A DNA stretch of 64,000 nucleotides from contig NZ_FMAF01000004.1 in the NCBI RefSeq assembly GCF_900094565.1, forward strand, positions 124,001 to 188,000. The letters are read 5' to 3'. Shown one piece after another: positions 35,862-45,722 of this stretch (position 1 is its first letter; the number at the start of each line of letters is the position of its first letter). The translations under genes and the position numbers were made by a program. Below the pieces are notes generated by a model that did not search any database, was not told where the DNA came from, and was given only the letters and a program-made list of their open reading frames with translations. This DNA comes from Martinezella lusitana (GTDB lineage: Bacteria; Pseudomonadota; Alphaproteobacteria; Rhizobiales; Rhizobiaceae).

Positions 35862-36866
35862 ATGAGAGGATTTCTTCGCTGTCTGACCGCGGTCGGCGTG
35901 ATGCTTGCCGGCACTTTTTCAGCCGGCGCCGCTGAAAAGACCGACATTTCGATCACGCGCCAGCCGGGCATTCTTTATCTCGCCAGCCACGTCATGGAGA
36001 CGCAGAAGCTGATCGAGAAACACGCGGCGGCCGATGGCCTGCCCGGCGTCACGGTGGAATGGCGCACCTTCAGCGGCGGCGGCGCGCAGACCGATGCACT
36101 GCTTTCCGGCAGCGTCGACATCGTCAATACCGGCACCGGCAACCTCCTGCTGCTTTGGGATCGCACCAGGGGCAAGGTCAAGGGCATCGTCACCAATTCG
36201 GCCCAGCCGGTCATCATGGTCTCGCGCGATCCGCGGGTTCAGTCGCTGAAGGATATCCAGCAGGGCGACAAGATCGCCGTGCCGACGGTCGGCGTTTCGA
36301 CGCAGGCTATCCTGTTGCAGATGGCTGCCGCGCAGATGTATGGCGACGACCAGGTGCACAAATTCGATGCCAATACGGTACAGCTCGGCCATCCCGATGC
36401 CATGGCAGCGCTTGCCAACCAGACGCATGAGGTGAAGAACCACTTCTCCGCCCCACCCTTCCAGTATCTGGAGCTGAAGCAGCCGGGCGTTCATAAGGTC
36501 ATCGATTCCCGCGACATCATCGGCGGCGAGCTGACCCAGGGCACCTTCTTCACCACGACCCAGTTTGCCAGCGCCAACCCGACGATCATCAAGGCGGTGC
36601 GCGAAGCGACGGCGGAAGCGATCGATTTCATCAAAAAGGACCCGAAATCGGCGGTGGAAGCCTATAAGACGGTCAGCGGCGACAAAACTGGTGTCGACGA
36701 CCTGCTGGCGATCCTCAATGAGCCGCACATGATGGAATTCCGCATGGACCCACAGGGAACCATGAAGTTCGCGGCCCATCTCTACAAGACCGGCACACTG
36801 AAGACGATGCCCAAGGCCTGGACCGACTACTACCTGCCGGAAGCAGCCGATCTCAACGGCAACTGA
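35862..36866 (+). CDS. NitT/TauT-type ABC transporter substrate-binding protein
   Basis: A 334-residue periplasmic protein with a Sec signal (CLTAVGVMLAGTFSAGAA, cleavage near AEK). The mature part fits the SsuA/TauA/NrtA fold: DISITRQPGILYLASHVMETQ at the start, then EWRTFSGGGAQTDALLSGSVDIVNTG, the two-lobe block typical of this family. GGGAGGAG precedes ATG 35862. The family classically takes up sulfonates, nitrate, aromatic acids or pyrimidine precursors; the downstream sugar-acid dehydratase suggests an organic acid here, but the cargo is not known. Confidence 0.9.
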   Translation: MRGFLRCLTAVGVMLAGTFSAGAAEKTDISITRQPGILYLASHVMETQKLIEKHAAADGLPGVTVEWRTFSGGGAQTDALLSGSVDIVNTGTGNLLLLWDRTRGKVKGIVTNSAQPVIMVSRDPRVQSLKDIQQGDKIAVPTVGVSTQAILLQMAAAQMYGDDQVHKFDANTVQLGHPDAMAALANQTHEVKNHFSAPPFQYLELKQPGVHKVIDSRDIIGGELTQGTFFTTTQFASANPTIIKAVREATAEAIDFIKKDPKSAVEAYKTVSGDKTGVDDLLAILNEPHMMEFRMDPQGTMKFAAHLYKTGTLKTMPKAWTDYYLPEAADLNGN

Positions 36867-36873
36867 CGCCTGC

Positions 36874-36892
36874 GGGCGGCGCGAATGCCGCC
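36874..36892 (+). repeat. Short hairpin between binding-protein and ATPase genes
   Basis: GGCGGC / GCCGCC, a 6-base stem with a 6-base loop, lies 8 bases after the binding-protein stop in the 53-base gap before the ATPase gene. It is placed like the hairpin at 8520-8544 and may likewise set the ratio of binding protein to the membrane parts. Confidence 0.4.
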
Positions 36893-36919
36893 TTCAAGCC
36901 ATTTCGTGGAGGAGCCCTC

Positions 36920-37735
36920 ATGCTTCAGACAAAAATTGCCGCCGACAAGCCCACAACAGAAACGGCAACCGCAAAGCCGCTGTTGAATGTCGATAAGGTG
37001 ACGCTGCGCTACAAGACGCCGAATCTCCTCATCACCGCGACGGAAAACGTCAGCTTCTCGGTTGCCCAGTCCGATCGCTTCGTTCTCCTCGGACCCTCGG
37101 GCTGCGGAAAATCGACCCTGCTGAAGGCCATCGGCGGCTATATGACGCCAACGGCGGGCCGGATCGAAATCAAGGGACAGCCGGTCAAGAAGCCCGGCGC
37201 CGACCGCATGATGGTCTTCCAGGAATTCGACCAGTTGCTGCCGTGGAAGACAGTGCTCGAAAACGTCATGTTTCCGCTGACGACGGCACGCCGCCTGCCA
37301 CGCAGGGAAGCCGAGGCCATCGCCCGCGACTATATCGAGAAGGTAAAGCTCACCCGGGCGGTGGACACTTATCCGCATATGCTTTCCGGCGGCATGAAGC
37401 AGCGCGTCGCAATCGCCCGCGGCATGGCCATGCAGCCCGATATCCTGCTGATGGACGAGCCCTTTGCCGCACTCGATGCGCTGACCCGCCGCCAGATGCA
37501 GGATGAGCTGCTGCAGCTCTGGGAAGATACCCGCTTCACCGTCATCTTCGTCACCCATTCGATCGCCGAGGCGATCAAGATCTCCAACCGCATCCTGCTG
37601 CTGTCGCCGCATCCCGGCCGCGTCAAGGCCGAAGTGCGCGATGTGGAATCGGTCCGCAATGACGCCGCGGCCGCCGCAAAGCTGGAGCAGGAAATCCATC
37701 ACATGCTGTTTGCCGAACAGGGACACAGGGAGTGA
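36920..37735 (+). CDS. NitT/TauT-type ABC transporter ATP-binding protein
   Basis: A 271-residue ATPase. Walker A GPSGCGKST is near residue 58, the Q-loop VFQEFDQLLPWKTV is characteristic of the SsuB/TauB/NrtD group, the signature is LSGGMKQRVAIA and Walker B ILLMDEPFAALD. The usual C-terminal phrase TRFTVIFVTHSIAEAIKISNR follows. GTGGAGGAG precedes ATG 36920. The permease gene starts four bases after its stop. Confidence 0.93.
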   Translation: MLQTKIAADKPTTETATAKPLLNVDKVTLRYKTPNLLITATENVSFSVAQSDRFVLLGPSGCGKSTLLKAIGGYMTPTAGRIEIKGQPVKKPGADRMMVFQEFDQLLPWKTVLENVMFPLTTARRLPRREAEAIARDYIEKVKLTRAVDTYPHMLSGGMKQRVAIARGMAMQPDILLMDEPFAALDALTRRQMQDELLQLWEDTRFTVIFVTHSIAEAIKISNRILLLSPHPGRVKAEVRDVESVRNDAAAAAKLEQEIHHMLFAEQGHRE

Positions 37736-37739
37736 GACC

Positions 37740-38603
37740 ATGAGCGCACCGCAGATCATCCTTGCCCCCGAGACAGCCGAAACGGTCGGCCATATCGCCG
37801 CCGTCGAACAGAAGCTCGGCCCGCTGGAGCTCCTCTGGCAATCCGGTCTCTTTCGCAAATCACTGCTGATCGTCGCCCTTGCCATCATCTGGGAGACCTA
37901 TGCCCGGCATCTCGACAATCCCCTCCTGTTCCCGACGCTCAGCGACACGCTGACGGCGCTCTACGATCGGTTCGCCGACGGCGTCCTGCCAGCCCGCATC
38001 TGGACCACCTTGAAGGTGCTGGTGACGGGTTACGTCTCGGGAACGGTGCTTGCCGCCATCCTCACGGTCGTCGCGATCAATACCCGCATCGGCACCGATT
38101 TTCTTGAAACCATGACGGCGATGTTCAACCCGCTGCCGGCAATTTCGCTGCTGCCGCTCGCCCTCATCTGGTTCGGTCTCGGACCGGCAAGCCTCGTCTT
38201 CGTACTCATACATTCGGTACTTTGGGCTGTCGCGCTCAACACTCATGCCGGTTTCCTCGGCGTCTCGCGCACGCTGCGTATGGTCGGCGCCAATTATGGG
38301 CTGACCGGACTTTCCTATGTCTTCCGCATATTGATCCCGGCCGCCTTCCCCTCGATCCTGACCGGACTAAAGATCGGGTGGGCCTTTTCGTGGCGTACGC
38401 TGATTGCCGCCGAACTTGTGTTCGGCGTCTCCTCCGGCCAGGGCGGCCTTGGCTGGTTCATCTTCGAAAACCGCAATCTTCTCGACATACCCTCGGTCTT
38501 CGCCGGCCTGCTGACTGTGATCGTCATCGGGCTTATTGTCGAGAACCTGGTCTTCCAGACGATCGAGCGTCGGACCCTGCAAAAATGGGGCATGAAGGAA
38601 TGA
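37740..38603 (+). CDS. NitT/TauT-type ABC transporter permease
   Basis: A 287-residue inner-membrane permease with about six hydrophobic segments. Landmarks are NPLPAISLLPLALIWFGLGP and the EAA-type loop around LRMVGANYGLTGLSYVFRILIPAAFPSILTG (quoted in part), followed by GWAFSWRTLIAAELVFG. ATG 37740 directly follows the ATPase stop; the open frame reaches back into that gene but has no coding value there. It completes a standard three-gene importer. Confidence 0.92.
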   Translation: MSAPQIILAPETAETVGHIAAVEQKLGPLELLWQSGLFRKSLLIVALAIIWETYARHLDNPLLFPTLSDTLTALYDRFADGVLPARIWTTLKVLVTGYVSGTVLAAILTVVAINTRIGTDFLETMTAMFNPLPAISLLPLALIWFGLGPASLVFVLIHSVLWAVALNTHAGFLGVSRTLRMVGANYGLTGLSYVFRILIPAAFPSILTGLKIGWAFSWRTLIAAELVFGVSSGQGGLGWFIFENRNLLDIPSVFAGLLTVIVIGLIVENLVFQTIERRTLQKWGMKE

Positions 38604-38658
38604 TGCGGCGCATCGACTTATCGCTTCCACCAACATTCGGATACGAGGCTGGAATACA

Positions 38659-40395
38659 ATGAGCAGCAGGAAAATACCGTCGGAACTGCGCAGCGCCAGA
38701 TGGTTCGCCCCGGACGATCTCAGAAGTTCGGGGCATCGTTCGCGCACCATGCAGATGGGTTATGCGCCCGAAGAATGGACCGACAAGCCGGTCATCGCCA
38801 TCCTAAATACCTGGTCCGATGCCAACCCTTGCCACGCTCATTTCAAGCATCGCGTCGAGGATGTGAAACGCGGCATCCTGCAGGCCGGCGGCTTTCCGTT
38901 GGAACTGCCCGCCCTGTCGCTGTCGGAAAGCTATGTGAAGCCAACGACCATGCTCTATCGCAACATGCTGGCGATGGAAGCTGAAGAGCTGCTGCGCTCG
39001 CATCCGGTCGACGGCACTGTCTTGATGGGCGGCTGCGACAAGACTACGCCCGGCCTCGTCATGGGCGCGCTCTCCGCGGGGCTGCCAATGATCTACCTGC
39101 CGGCCGGCCCGATGTTGCGCGGCAATTACCGCGGCGAATATCTGGGCTCCGGCTCGGATGCCTGGAAATTCTGGGACGAGCGCCGCGCCGGCACCATTTC
39201 GGAGAAGGAATGGGTCGACGTCGAAGCCGGTATCGCCCGCTCCTACGGCCACTGCATGACCATGGGCACGGCAAGCACCATGACGGCGATCGCCGAGGCG
39301 CTCGGCCTGACATTGCCCGGCGCCAGCTCCATTCCGGCACCGGATGCCAACCATATCCGCATGTCCTCGGCCGTCGGCCGTCGCATCGTCGAGATGGTAT
39401 GGGAAGATCTCATTCCCTCCAAGATCGTCACGGAAGCCGCGGTTAACAATGCCGTCGCGGTGGCAATGGCGACGGGCTGTTCCACCAATGCCGTCGTCCA
39501 TTTGATCGCCATGGCGCGGCGGGCCGGCGTCAATCTCTCGCTTGACGATCTCGACACGGCTGGCCGCACCACGCCGGTGCTCGCCAACATCAGGCCGACC
39601 GGCAAGACCTATCTGATGGAGGATTTCTATTACGCCGGCGGCCTCAGAGCGCTGATGGCGAAGCTCTCTTCCAAGCTCGACCTGTCGGCACTCACCGTAT
39701 CCGGCGTTACGCTCGGCGAAACGCTGGAAGGTGCCAAATGCTACAATGACGACGTCATCCGCTCGCTCGACAATCCGGTCTATCATGAAGGCTCGCTCGC
39801 GGTGCTGAAGGGCAACCTTGCTCCAACAGGCGCCGTCATCAAGCCGGCCGCCTGCGATCCGCGCTTCCACAAGCATCAGGGGCCGGCGCTGGTGTTCGAC
39901 AGCTATCCGGAGATGAAAGCGGCGGTGGACGATGAAAATCTCGACATCACGCCAGACCACGTCATGGTGCTGCGCGGTGCTGGCCCACAGGGCGGGCCGG
40001 GCATGCCGGAATGGGGCATGCTGCCGATCCCCAAGGCGCTCTTGAAGCAGGGTCATCGCGACATGCTCCGCCTCTCCGACGCCCGTATGAGCGGCACCAG
40101 CTACGGCGCCTGCATCCTGCATGTATCCCCGGAATCCCATGTCGGCGGCCCGCTGGCCTTGCTGCGCAACGACGATATCGTTCGTCTCGATCTCGAAGCG
40201 CGGCGCATCGACATGCTTGTCGACGAAGGCGAATTGCAACGGCGGCGCAAAGCATGGGTCAAGCCGGCCGAGAAATTCGGCCGCGGCTATGGCTGGATGT
40301 TCTCGCGCCATGTGGCGCAGGCCGATACGGGCTGCGACTTCGACTTCCTGGAAACCAGCTTCGGCCCGACACCGGGCGAACCCGACATCTATTGA
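38659..40395 (+). CDS. IlvD/Edd-family sugar-acid dehydratase (L-arabinonate dehydratase-like)
   Basis: A 578-residue iron-sulfur dehydratase. The three cluster cysteines known from the R. leguminosarum L-arabinonate dehydratase are conserved: C58 in WSDANPCHAHF, C126 in GGCDKTTPG and C199 in SYGHCMTMGTAST. The C-terminal domain carries VLRGNLAP-like VLKGNLAPTGAVIKP and DARMSGTSYGACILH. Such enzymes turn aldonic acids (arabinonate, xylonate, fuconate and so on) into 2-keto-3-deoxy acids. It follows the importer by 55 bases and precedes an RraA-family gene, so uptake, dehydration and cleavage of one organic acid is the likely sequence. The exact acid cannot be read from sequence. Confidence 0.9.
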   Translation: MSSRKIPSELRSARWFAPDDLRSSGHRSRTMQMGYAPEEWTDKPVIAILNTWSDANPCHAHFKHRVEDVKRGILQAGGFPLELPALSLSESYVKPTTMLYRNMLAMEAEELLRSHPVDGTVLMGGCDKTTPGLVMGALSAGLPMIYLPAGPMLRGNYRGEYLGSGSDAWKFWDERRAGTISEKEWVDVEAGIARSYGHCMTMGTASTMTAIAEALGLTLPGASSIPAPDANHIRMSSAVGRRIVEMVWEDLIPSKIVTEAAVNNAVAVAMATGCSTNAVVHLIAMARRAGVNLSLDDLDTAGRTTPVLANIRPTGKTYLMEDFYYAGGLRALMAKLSSKLDLSALTVSGVTLGETLEGAKCYNDDVIRSLDNPVYHEGSLAVLKGNLAPTGAVIKPAACDPRFHKHQGPALVFDSYPEMKAAVDDENLDITPDHVMVLRGAGPQGGPGMPEWGMLPIPKALLKQGHRDMLRLSDARMSGTSYGACILHVSPESHVGGPLALLRNDDIVRLDLEARRIDMLVDEGELQRRRKAWVKPAEKFGRGYGWMFSRHVAQADTGCDFDFLETSFGPTPGEPDIY

Positions 40396-40413
40396 TCGCA
40401 AAGGATATTCTGT

Positions 40414-41139
40414 ATGAGCAACTACGTGCTGAGCAACGAGACGCGCAACAAGCTGATGGGGGTCGCAACACCGACGATCGCCACGGCCCTCTTCAAGCGC
40501 GGCTTGCGCAACCAGTTCATCCAGGATGTCCGGCCGCTCTCGCCGAAGAAGGCGAACATGGTCGGCCAGGCCTTCACCCTGCGCTATATTCCGGCGCGCG
40601 AAGACCTCAACACGCTCGAAGTCTTCCGTAATCCGGAACATCCGCAGCGTGCCGCCGTCGAACAGTGCCCGCCCGGCGCCGTTCTGGTCATGGACAGCCG
40701 CAAGGATGCTCGCGCCGCATCGGCGGGCTCGATCCTGATCTCGCGCCTGCAGGTGCGCGGCGTGGCCGGCGTCGTCACCGACGGCGGTTTCCGCGACAGC
40801 CCGGAAATCGCCGCACTCAATATCCCCTCCTATCATCACCGCCCCTCAGCGCCGACAAATCTGACGCTGCATCAGGCCATCGAGATCAACGGTCCGATCG
40901 GCTGCGGCGACGTCGCCGTTTTCCCCGGCGACGTTCTTGTCGGCGACAATGAAGGCGTCATCGTCATTCCCGCACATCTGGCAGATGAAATAGCAGACGA
41001 GACCGTGGAGATGACGGCTTACGAGGACTTCGTGACCGAGGAGGTCATGAACGGCGCCACCATCATCGGTCTCTACCCAGCAACCAGCGACGCCCCGAAG
41101 CTCAAATTCGCCGAATGGCGAAAGAAAAAGGGCCGCTGA
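40414..41139 (+). CDS. RraA-family protein, possible 2-keto-acid aldolase
   Basis: A 241-residue protein of the RraA / HMG-CHA aldolase fold. Conserved parts are GVATPTIATALFKRG at the start, CPPGAVLVMDSRKD, GVAGVVTDGGFRDSPEI (the Arg-Asp metal/substrate site) and PGDVLVGDNEGVIVIPAHLADE. It is longer than E. coli RraA (about 160 residues) and like the catabolic aldolases. In gallate and related pathways this family cleaves 4-hydroxy-2-oxo acids to pyruvate. Placed 18 bases after a sugar-acid dehydratase, it probably cleaves or otherwise processes the keto-deoxy acid; an RNase E regulator role is unlikely here. Confidence 0.85.
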   Translation: MSNYVLSNETRNKLMGVATPTIATALFKRGLRNQFIQDVRPLSPKKANMVGQAFTLRYIPAREDLNTLEVFRNPEHPQRAAVEQCPPGAVLVMDSRKDARAASAGSILISRLQVRGVAGVVTDGGFRDSPEIAALNIPSYHHRPSAPTNLTLHQAIEINGPIGCGDVAVFPGDVLVGDNEGVIVIPAHLADEIADETVEMTAYEDFVTEEVMNGATIIGLYPATSDAPKLKFAEWRKKKGR

Positions 41140-41149
41140 CGGCGGCCCT
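41120..41149 (-). terminator. Intrinsic terminator of the leftward GDPD/peptide-transporter operon
   Basis: AGGGCCGC / GCGGCCCT, an 8-base perfect stem with a 5-base loop (41129-41149), overlaps the stop codon of the RraA gene. Read on the minus strand it is followed by TTTTCTTTCG, a T-rich tail, and lies 31 bases after the phosphodiesterase stop, so it should end that operon. On the plus strand it lacks a T-run. Confidence 0.65.
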
Positions 41150-41179
41150 CACGCAACAGCGTAGCCACGGGAATGTCCG

Positions 41180-42028
41180 TTACTCCTCGATTCCGGCTGC
41201 GCTTCTCGCCAGCATGCACAGGAAATCCACGTCGTCGCCGATCAGGGCGTCGATAATGCCGTCCTTGACGCAATGCCGGATCATGGGAAGCAGGTCCCTG
41301 CCGCCTTGCCAGAAAACGGCGAGTTTTTCCGGTAGCGGCAGGCTCAATCGCACAGCGATCCCAGCCTCCTGCAGGGCCTCGGCATCGGCTCGATGAAAGC
41401 GATTGAGCTCCAGCGACACGCCATCTATCCCGCCTGATCGCATGGAGGCGACGATATCGACCGGACGATGATGAAGGATCGCTTCCGTCTGCAGGCGGGG
41501 CTCGATCTCCTTCACCCGCCGCAGATCGAGGTGATCGAAGGAGGAGATGGCGACGTGCTCGAAGGCATCCATGTCCCTCAGCGTCCCGATCATGATGTCG
41601 GCCAGCCTGTCGGGCCGCTCCTGCTCCTTCATCTCGATGGCGAGGCGCGTGTCCGTCCGCTTCGCCCAGGAGACCACCTCGGCGAACGCCGGCGCGCGCG
41701 TGCCGGCAAAACGCGCATCGAATTTCGCGCCCGCATCGAGCGTCAGAATATGGTCGAGATCATGATCGGCGACGAAGCCTCGGCCGCTCGTGGTGCGATC
41801 CAGCGTCTTGTCGTGCATCACGACGATCTTGTCGTCGCGCGTCAGCATCAGGTCGATCTCGGATTCGTTGGCGCCGGCGTCCACCCCTTTCTGGAAGGCA
41901 AGGATGGTATTTTCCGGGAAATGTCGGCTGAAGCCGCGATGGGCTGCGATGCGCAGCAGGCCGTGACGAGCGGCATGAAGAGGTAGAGGCAATGGAAGTC
42001 TCCTTGGATTATCGAATGTTTTCAGCAA
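41180..42028 (-). CDS. Glycerophosphodiester phosphodiesterase family protein
   Basis: A 282-residue GDPD-family enzyme. The catalytic features are AAHRGFSRHFPENT near residue 28 (His, Arg, Glu), SEIDLMLTRDDKIVVMHDKTLDRTTSG (quoted in parts: E-x-D metal ligands and the second His) and later AIEMKEQ. No signal peptide is seen, so it acts on imported diesters in the cytoplasm, giving a sugar or glycerol phosphate plus an alcohol. It starts 4 bases after the permease stop and ends the operon. With an Opp-type importer and a repressor upstream the arrangement recalls accF of agrocinopine loci; plain glycerophosphodiesters are the alternative substrate. Confidence 0.88.
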   Translation of the reverse strand: MLKTFDNPRRLPLPLPLHAARHGLLRIAAHRGFSRHFPENTILAFQKGVDAGANESEIDLMLTRDDKIVVMHDKTLDRTTSGRGFVADHDLDHILTLDAGAKFDARFAGTRAPAFAEVVSWAKRTDTRLAIEMKEQERPDRLADIMIGTLRDMDAFEHVAISSFDHLDLRRVKEIEPRLQTEAILHHRPVDIVASMRSGGIDGVSLELNRFHRADAEALQEAGIAVRLSLPLPEKLAVFWQGGRDLLPMIRHCVKDGIIDALIGDDVDFLCMLARSAAGIEE

Positions 42029-42032
42029 AAGC

Positions 42033-42920
42033 TTAGTGCAGCGTCGGGTCGAAGGCGTCGCGCAGATAGTCGCCGATCAGGCTGATCGACAGCGACAGCA
42101 GGAAGATCACGATGCCCGGCAGCGTCGAAATCCACCATTCGGTCATGATGTAATCGCGCCCTGCGCCGACCATGCTGCCGAGGCTGACGAGCGGCGGCTG
42201 GATACCGAGGCCCAGGAAGCTCAGCGCCGATTCCTGCATCAGGATTTCGGGCAAGATCACTGTGAGATTGACGAGAACCACCGAGAGGATATTCGGCAAG
42301 ACATGCAGGAAGGCGATGCGGGGTGTGCCGGCGCCGTTGCGCTTCAGGGCAGCGACATAGCCCCGCTCCAGTTCCAGGCCGGCCATGGTGCGAACCAGCC
42401 GGGCGTAACGCTCCCAGCCGTAGAGGCCGAGCAGCGCCATGAAAAGCCAGAGGTTGTCGCCGAAGAAGGCGAGAACGGCGAGCGCGATGATCAGAAACGG
42501 CATCGATGCCTGGAAGTCCACCGCGACCCGGATCAGCATGTCGGCAAAGCCGCGGCGAAACGCGGCGAGCAGTCCGAGCGTCGTTCCGAGCGCCAGGCTG
42601 ATCACTGAGGCGCCGAGCGCGATCAGCAGGCTGGTCCGCACGCCATAGAAGACACGGCTTAGAATATCGCGGCCAAGCTCGTCCGTGCCGAGAACGTGCT
42701 TGAATGTGCCGCCGAACAGGAGCGGCGGCGCCTTGCGGGCATGGAGATCGATCTGCGCAAAGCCATAGGGCGCAAGCGCATTGGCAAAGATCGCAACCAG
42801 AATGAACGTGACAAGCACGATCGCGCAAACCGCCGTCGTGAGATCGAGACGCGGGCTACGCGACGCTTTCTCGGACTTGATCTTGGGGAGCGCATCGGCG
42901 CCGGTCGCGGCGTTCGTCAT
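42033..42920 (-). CDS. Peptide/oligosaccharide-type ABC transporter permease, DppC-like
   Basis: A 295-residue membrane permease of the DppC family. After a charged N-terminus the first membrane segment is TTAVCAIVLVTFILVAIFANALAPYG. The HVLGTDELGRDILSRVFYG block and cytosolic loop GYVAALKRNGAGTPRIAFLHVLPN are family hallmarks. It lies between the DppB-type permease (25-base gap) and the phosphodiesterase gene (4-base gap). Confidence 0.92.
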   Translation of the reverse strand: MTNAATGADALPKIKSEKASRSPRLDLTTAVCAIVLVTFILVAIFANALAPYGFAQIDLHARKAPPLLFGGTFKHVLGTDELGRDILSRVFYGVRTSLLIALGASVISLALGTTLGLLAAFRRGFADMLIRVAVDFQASMPFLIIALAVLAFFGDNLWLFMALLGLYGWERYARLVRTMAGLELERGYVAALKRNGAGTPRIAFLHVLPNILSVVLVNLTVILPEILMQESALSFLGLGIQPPLVSLGSMVGAGRDYIMTEWWISTLPGIVIFLLSLSISLIGDYLRDAFDPTLH

Positions 42921-42945
42921 GATGATGACCTTTCGAAGTGGCCGA

Positions 42946-43872
42946 TCAGGCCGATGCCCGATGCCGCAGGCGCGGATCGGCGAGAATGTAGAGACAATCG
43001 ATGAGGAGATTGGCGCTCACCATCGTCGCCGTGATGAGGATGACGATGGTCTGCACGATGTTGAGGTCGCGCTGCGCCACCGACGAAACGAGAAAGCGGC
43101 CGACGCCGGGCCAGGCATACACGGTCTCGACAACAGCCGCGCCGCCGATCATGCCGCCGACGAGAAAGCCGAGCATGGTCAGGAGCGGCAGGGCCGCATT
43201 CGGCATGACATGCTGCCAGAGCACCGCGCTCTCGCCGATCCGCTTGGCGCGGGCGGCCAGGATATAGCGCTGGCCCAGCACTTCCAGCACGCTCGAACGA
43301 ACGAAGCGGGCGATGATGCCGGCATTGTAAAGACCGATCACCAGAACAGGCATGACCAGATGCGCCGCCGTCGATCCGCCGCCGCTTGGCAGCAGCCGCA
43401 GCGACACGGCGAACAACTGAATAAGCAGGATTGCGATCAGAAAATTCGGCAGGGAATGCATCAGCACCGCCAGCATCATCACGAAACGGTCGATCAGACC
43501 GCCGCGATTGCGCGCGGCCAGAATGCCAAGCGGCACGCCGGCGCCAAAAGCCAATATCAGCGCCGCGCCCATCAACTCCAGCGTCGCCGGCACCTTCGAA
43601 AGGACCAGCGTCAAGGCATCCTGCCCGTTCAGCAGCGACTTGCCGAAATCCCCGCGCAATAGATGGCCGAGATAGGAGAAATACTGGATGTAGAGCGGTT
43701 GATCGAGACCCCATTGCTGCCGCATCAGCGCCACCACTTCCGGCGGCGTCTCGACGGGCAACAGCGAATGCAGGGGATCGCCGCTGATACGCAGGATGAT
43801 GAAGGTAAAGGTGATCGCCAAGAAGAGCGTGACGAGGGCCCTGAAGAGCGCACGCAGAATGGATTGAAGCAT
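42946..43872 (-). CDS. Peptide/oligosaccharide-type ABC transporter permease, DppB-like
   Basis: A 308-residue membrane permease. The first segment LVTLFLAITFTFIILRI is followed by SGDPLHSLLP and the long periplasmic loop LDQPLYIQYFSYLGHLLRGDFG, as in DppB. The cytosolic EAA loop reads RYILAARAKRIGESAVLWQHV. It pairs with the DppC-like subunit and follows the OppF-type ATPase by 11 bases. Confidence 0.92.
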   Translation of the reverse strand: MLQSILRALFRALVTLFLAITFTFIILRISGDPLHSLLPVETPPEVVALMRQQWGLDQPLYIQYFSYLGHLLRGDFGKSLLNGQDALTLVLSKVPATLELMGAALILAFGAGVPLGILAARNRGGLIDRFVMMLAVLMHSLPNFLIAILLIQLFAVSLRLLPSGGGSTAAHLVMPVLVIGLYNAGIIARFVRSSVLEVLGQRYILAARAKRIGESAVLWQHVMPNAALPLLTMLGFLVGGMIGGAAVVETVYAWPGVGRFLVSSVAQRDLNIVQTIVILITATMVSANLLIDCLYILADPRLRHRASA

Positions 43873-43883
43873 GGCCCGTTCCT

Positions 43884-44742
<859 letters not shown>

Positions 44743-44753
<11 letters not shown>

Positions 44754-45711
44754 GGGAGCTCCATGGATTGAAGCAGGCAAGCGAAGCCCTGCCGGCGATC
44801 AGCGGCGGAACGGCCGTCGCGCAATGGGTCTCGACCCGCGGGCAACGTGGAGCGAAGGCGCAGGCCAAAGGCTTGGCATCGTGCAGCTTCAGCTCGCCTG
44901 GAATATCGGCGAGCTTCTCGAGCGGCTTGCCGCGGCCCGGCATCGCCTCCAGCAGCAACCGCGTATAGGGATGGCGCGGATTGTCGTAGAGATCGTCCGT
45001 CCGGTTGATCTCGACCAGCGAGCCCGCATACATGACCGCGATACGGTCGCAGACCTCGGAAACCAGATCGAGATCGTGGCTGATGAAGATCATCGGGATG
45101 CCGCGCTCGCGCACTGCCTTGACCAGCAATGCCACGACCTGCGCCTGAACGGTGACGTCAAGCGCGGTGGTCGGCTCGTCGGCAATGATCAGCCGCGGCT
45201 GCATGGCAAGCGCCATGGCAATCATCACGCGCTGGCACATGCCACCGGAAAATTGCGCGGGATAGGCATTGTAACGCGTTTCCGGCTGCGGAATGGCGAC
45301 CTCCGCCAGCAGCCGCAGCGCCTCGGCCCTGGCTTCGCTTGCGGACAGGCCGGCGCTGACAGCCGCTTCGGCGATCTGGGAGCCGATCGTGCGGACCGGA
45401 TCGAGACAGGAGACGGGCTCCTGAAAGATCAGGCCGATGGGCGGCAGCTTTGCGCGCGCCATCCCGCTAAGCTCCGCAGCATCGTACATGGCATCTTCGA
45501 AGGAAATATAGCCGGTGGCACTCGCCGTCGGACCCAAGAGGCCTGCAAGGGCAAGACAAGTCATGCTCTTGCCCGACCCGCTCTCCCCAACGATGCCGAG
45601 GATTTCACCCTCGGCAAGGTCAAAGGAGACATTGTTGATCGGATGAACCCGGCCCGCGCCCATTCTGAACGAGACACTCAGATTGTCGACCGAAAGAATG
45701 GGCGTTGCCAT
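44743..45711 (-). CDS. Peptide/oligosaccharide-type ABC ATPase, DppD/OppD-like
   Basis: A 322-residue ATPase starting [15 protein letters not shown]; the open frame runs 143 codons further upstream but that part only mirrors the binding-protein gene. Walker [11 protein letters not shown]-loop [16 protein letters not shown], signature [17 protein letters not shown] and Walker [13 protein letters not shown] are intact. The C-terminal zone has the four-cysteine-like signature CAFAPRCP and a later Cys-Ala pair, as in OppD/DppD. It lies 11 bases after the binding-protein stop. Confidence 0.92.
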
Positions 45712-45722
45712 CGCGACGATGC

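Noticed and set aside
38803-40839. Minus-strand open frame of 678 codons
   Set aside because: Antisense to the dehydratase and RraA genes, without recognisable motifs; shadow frame.
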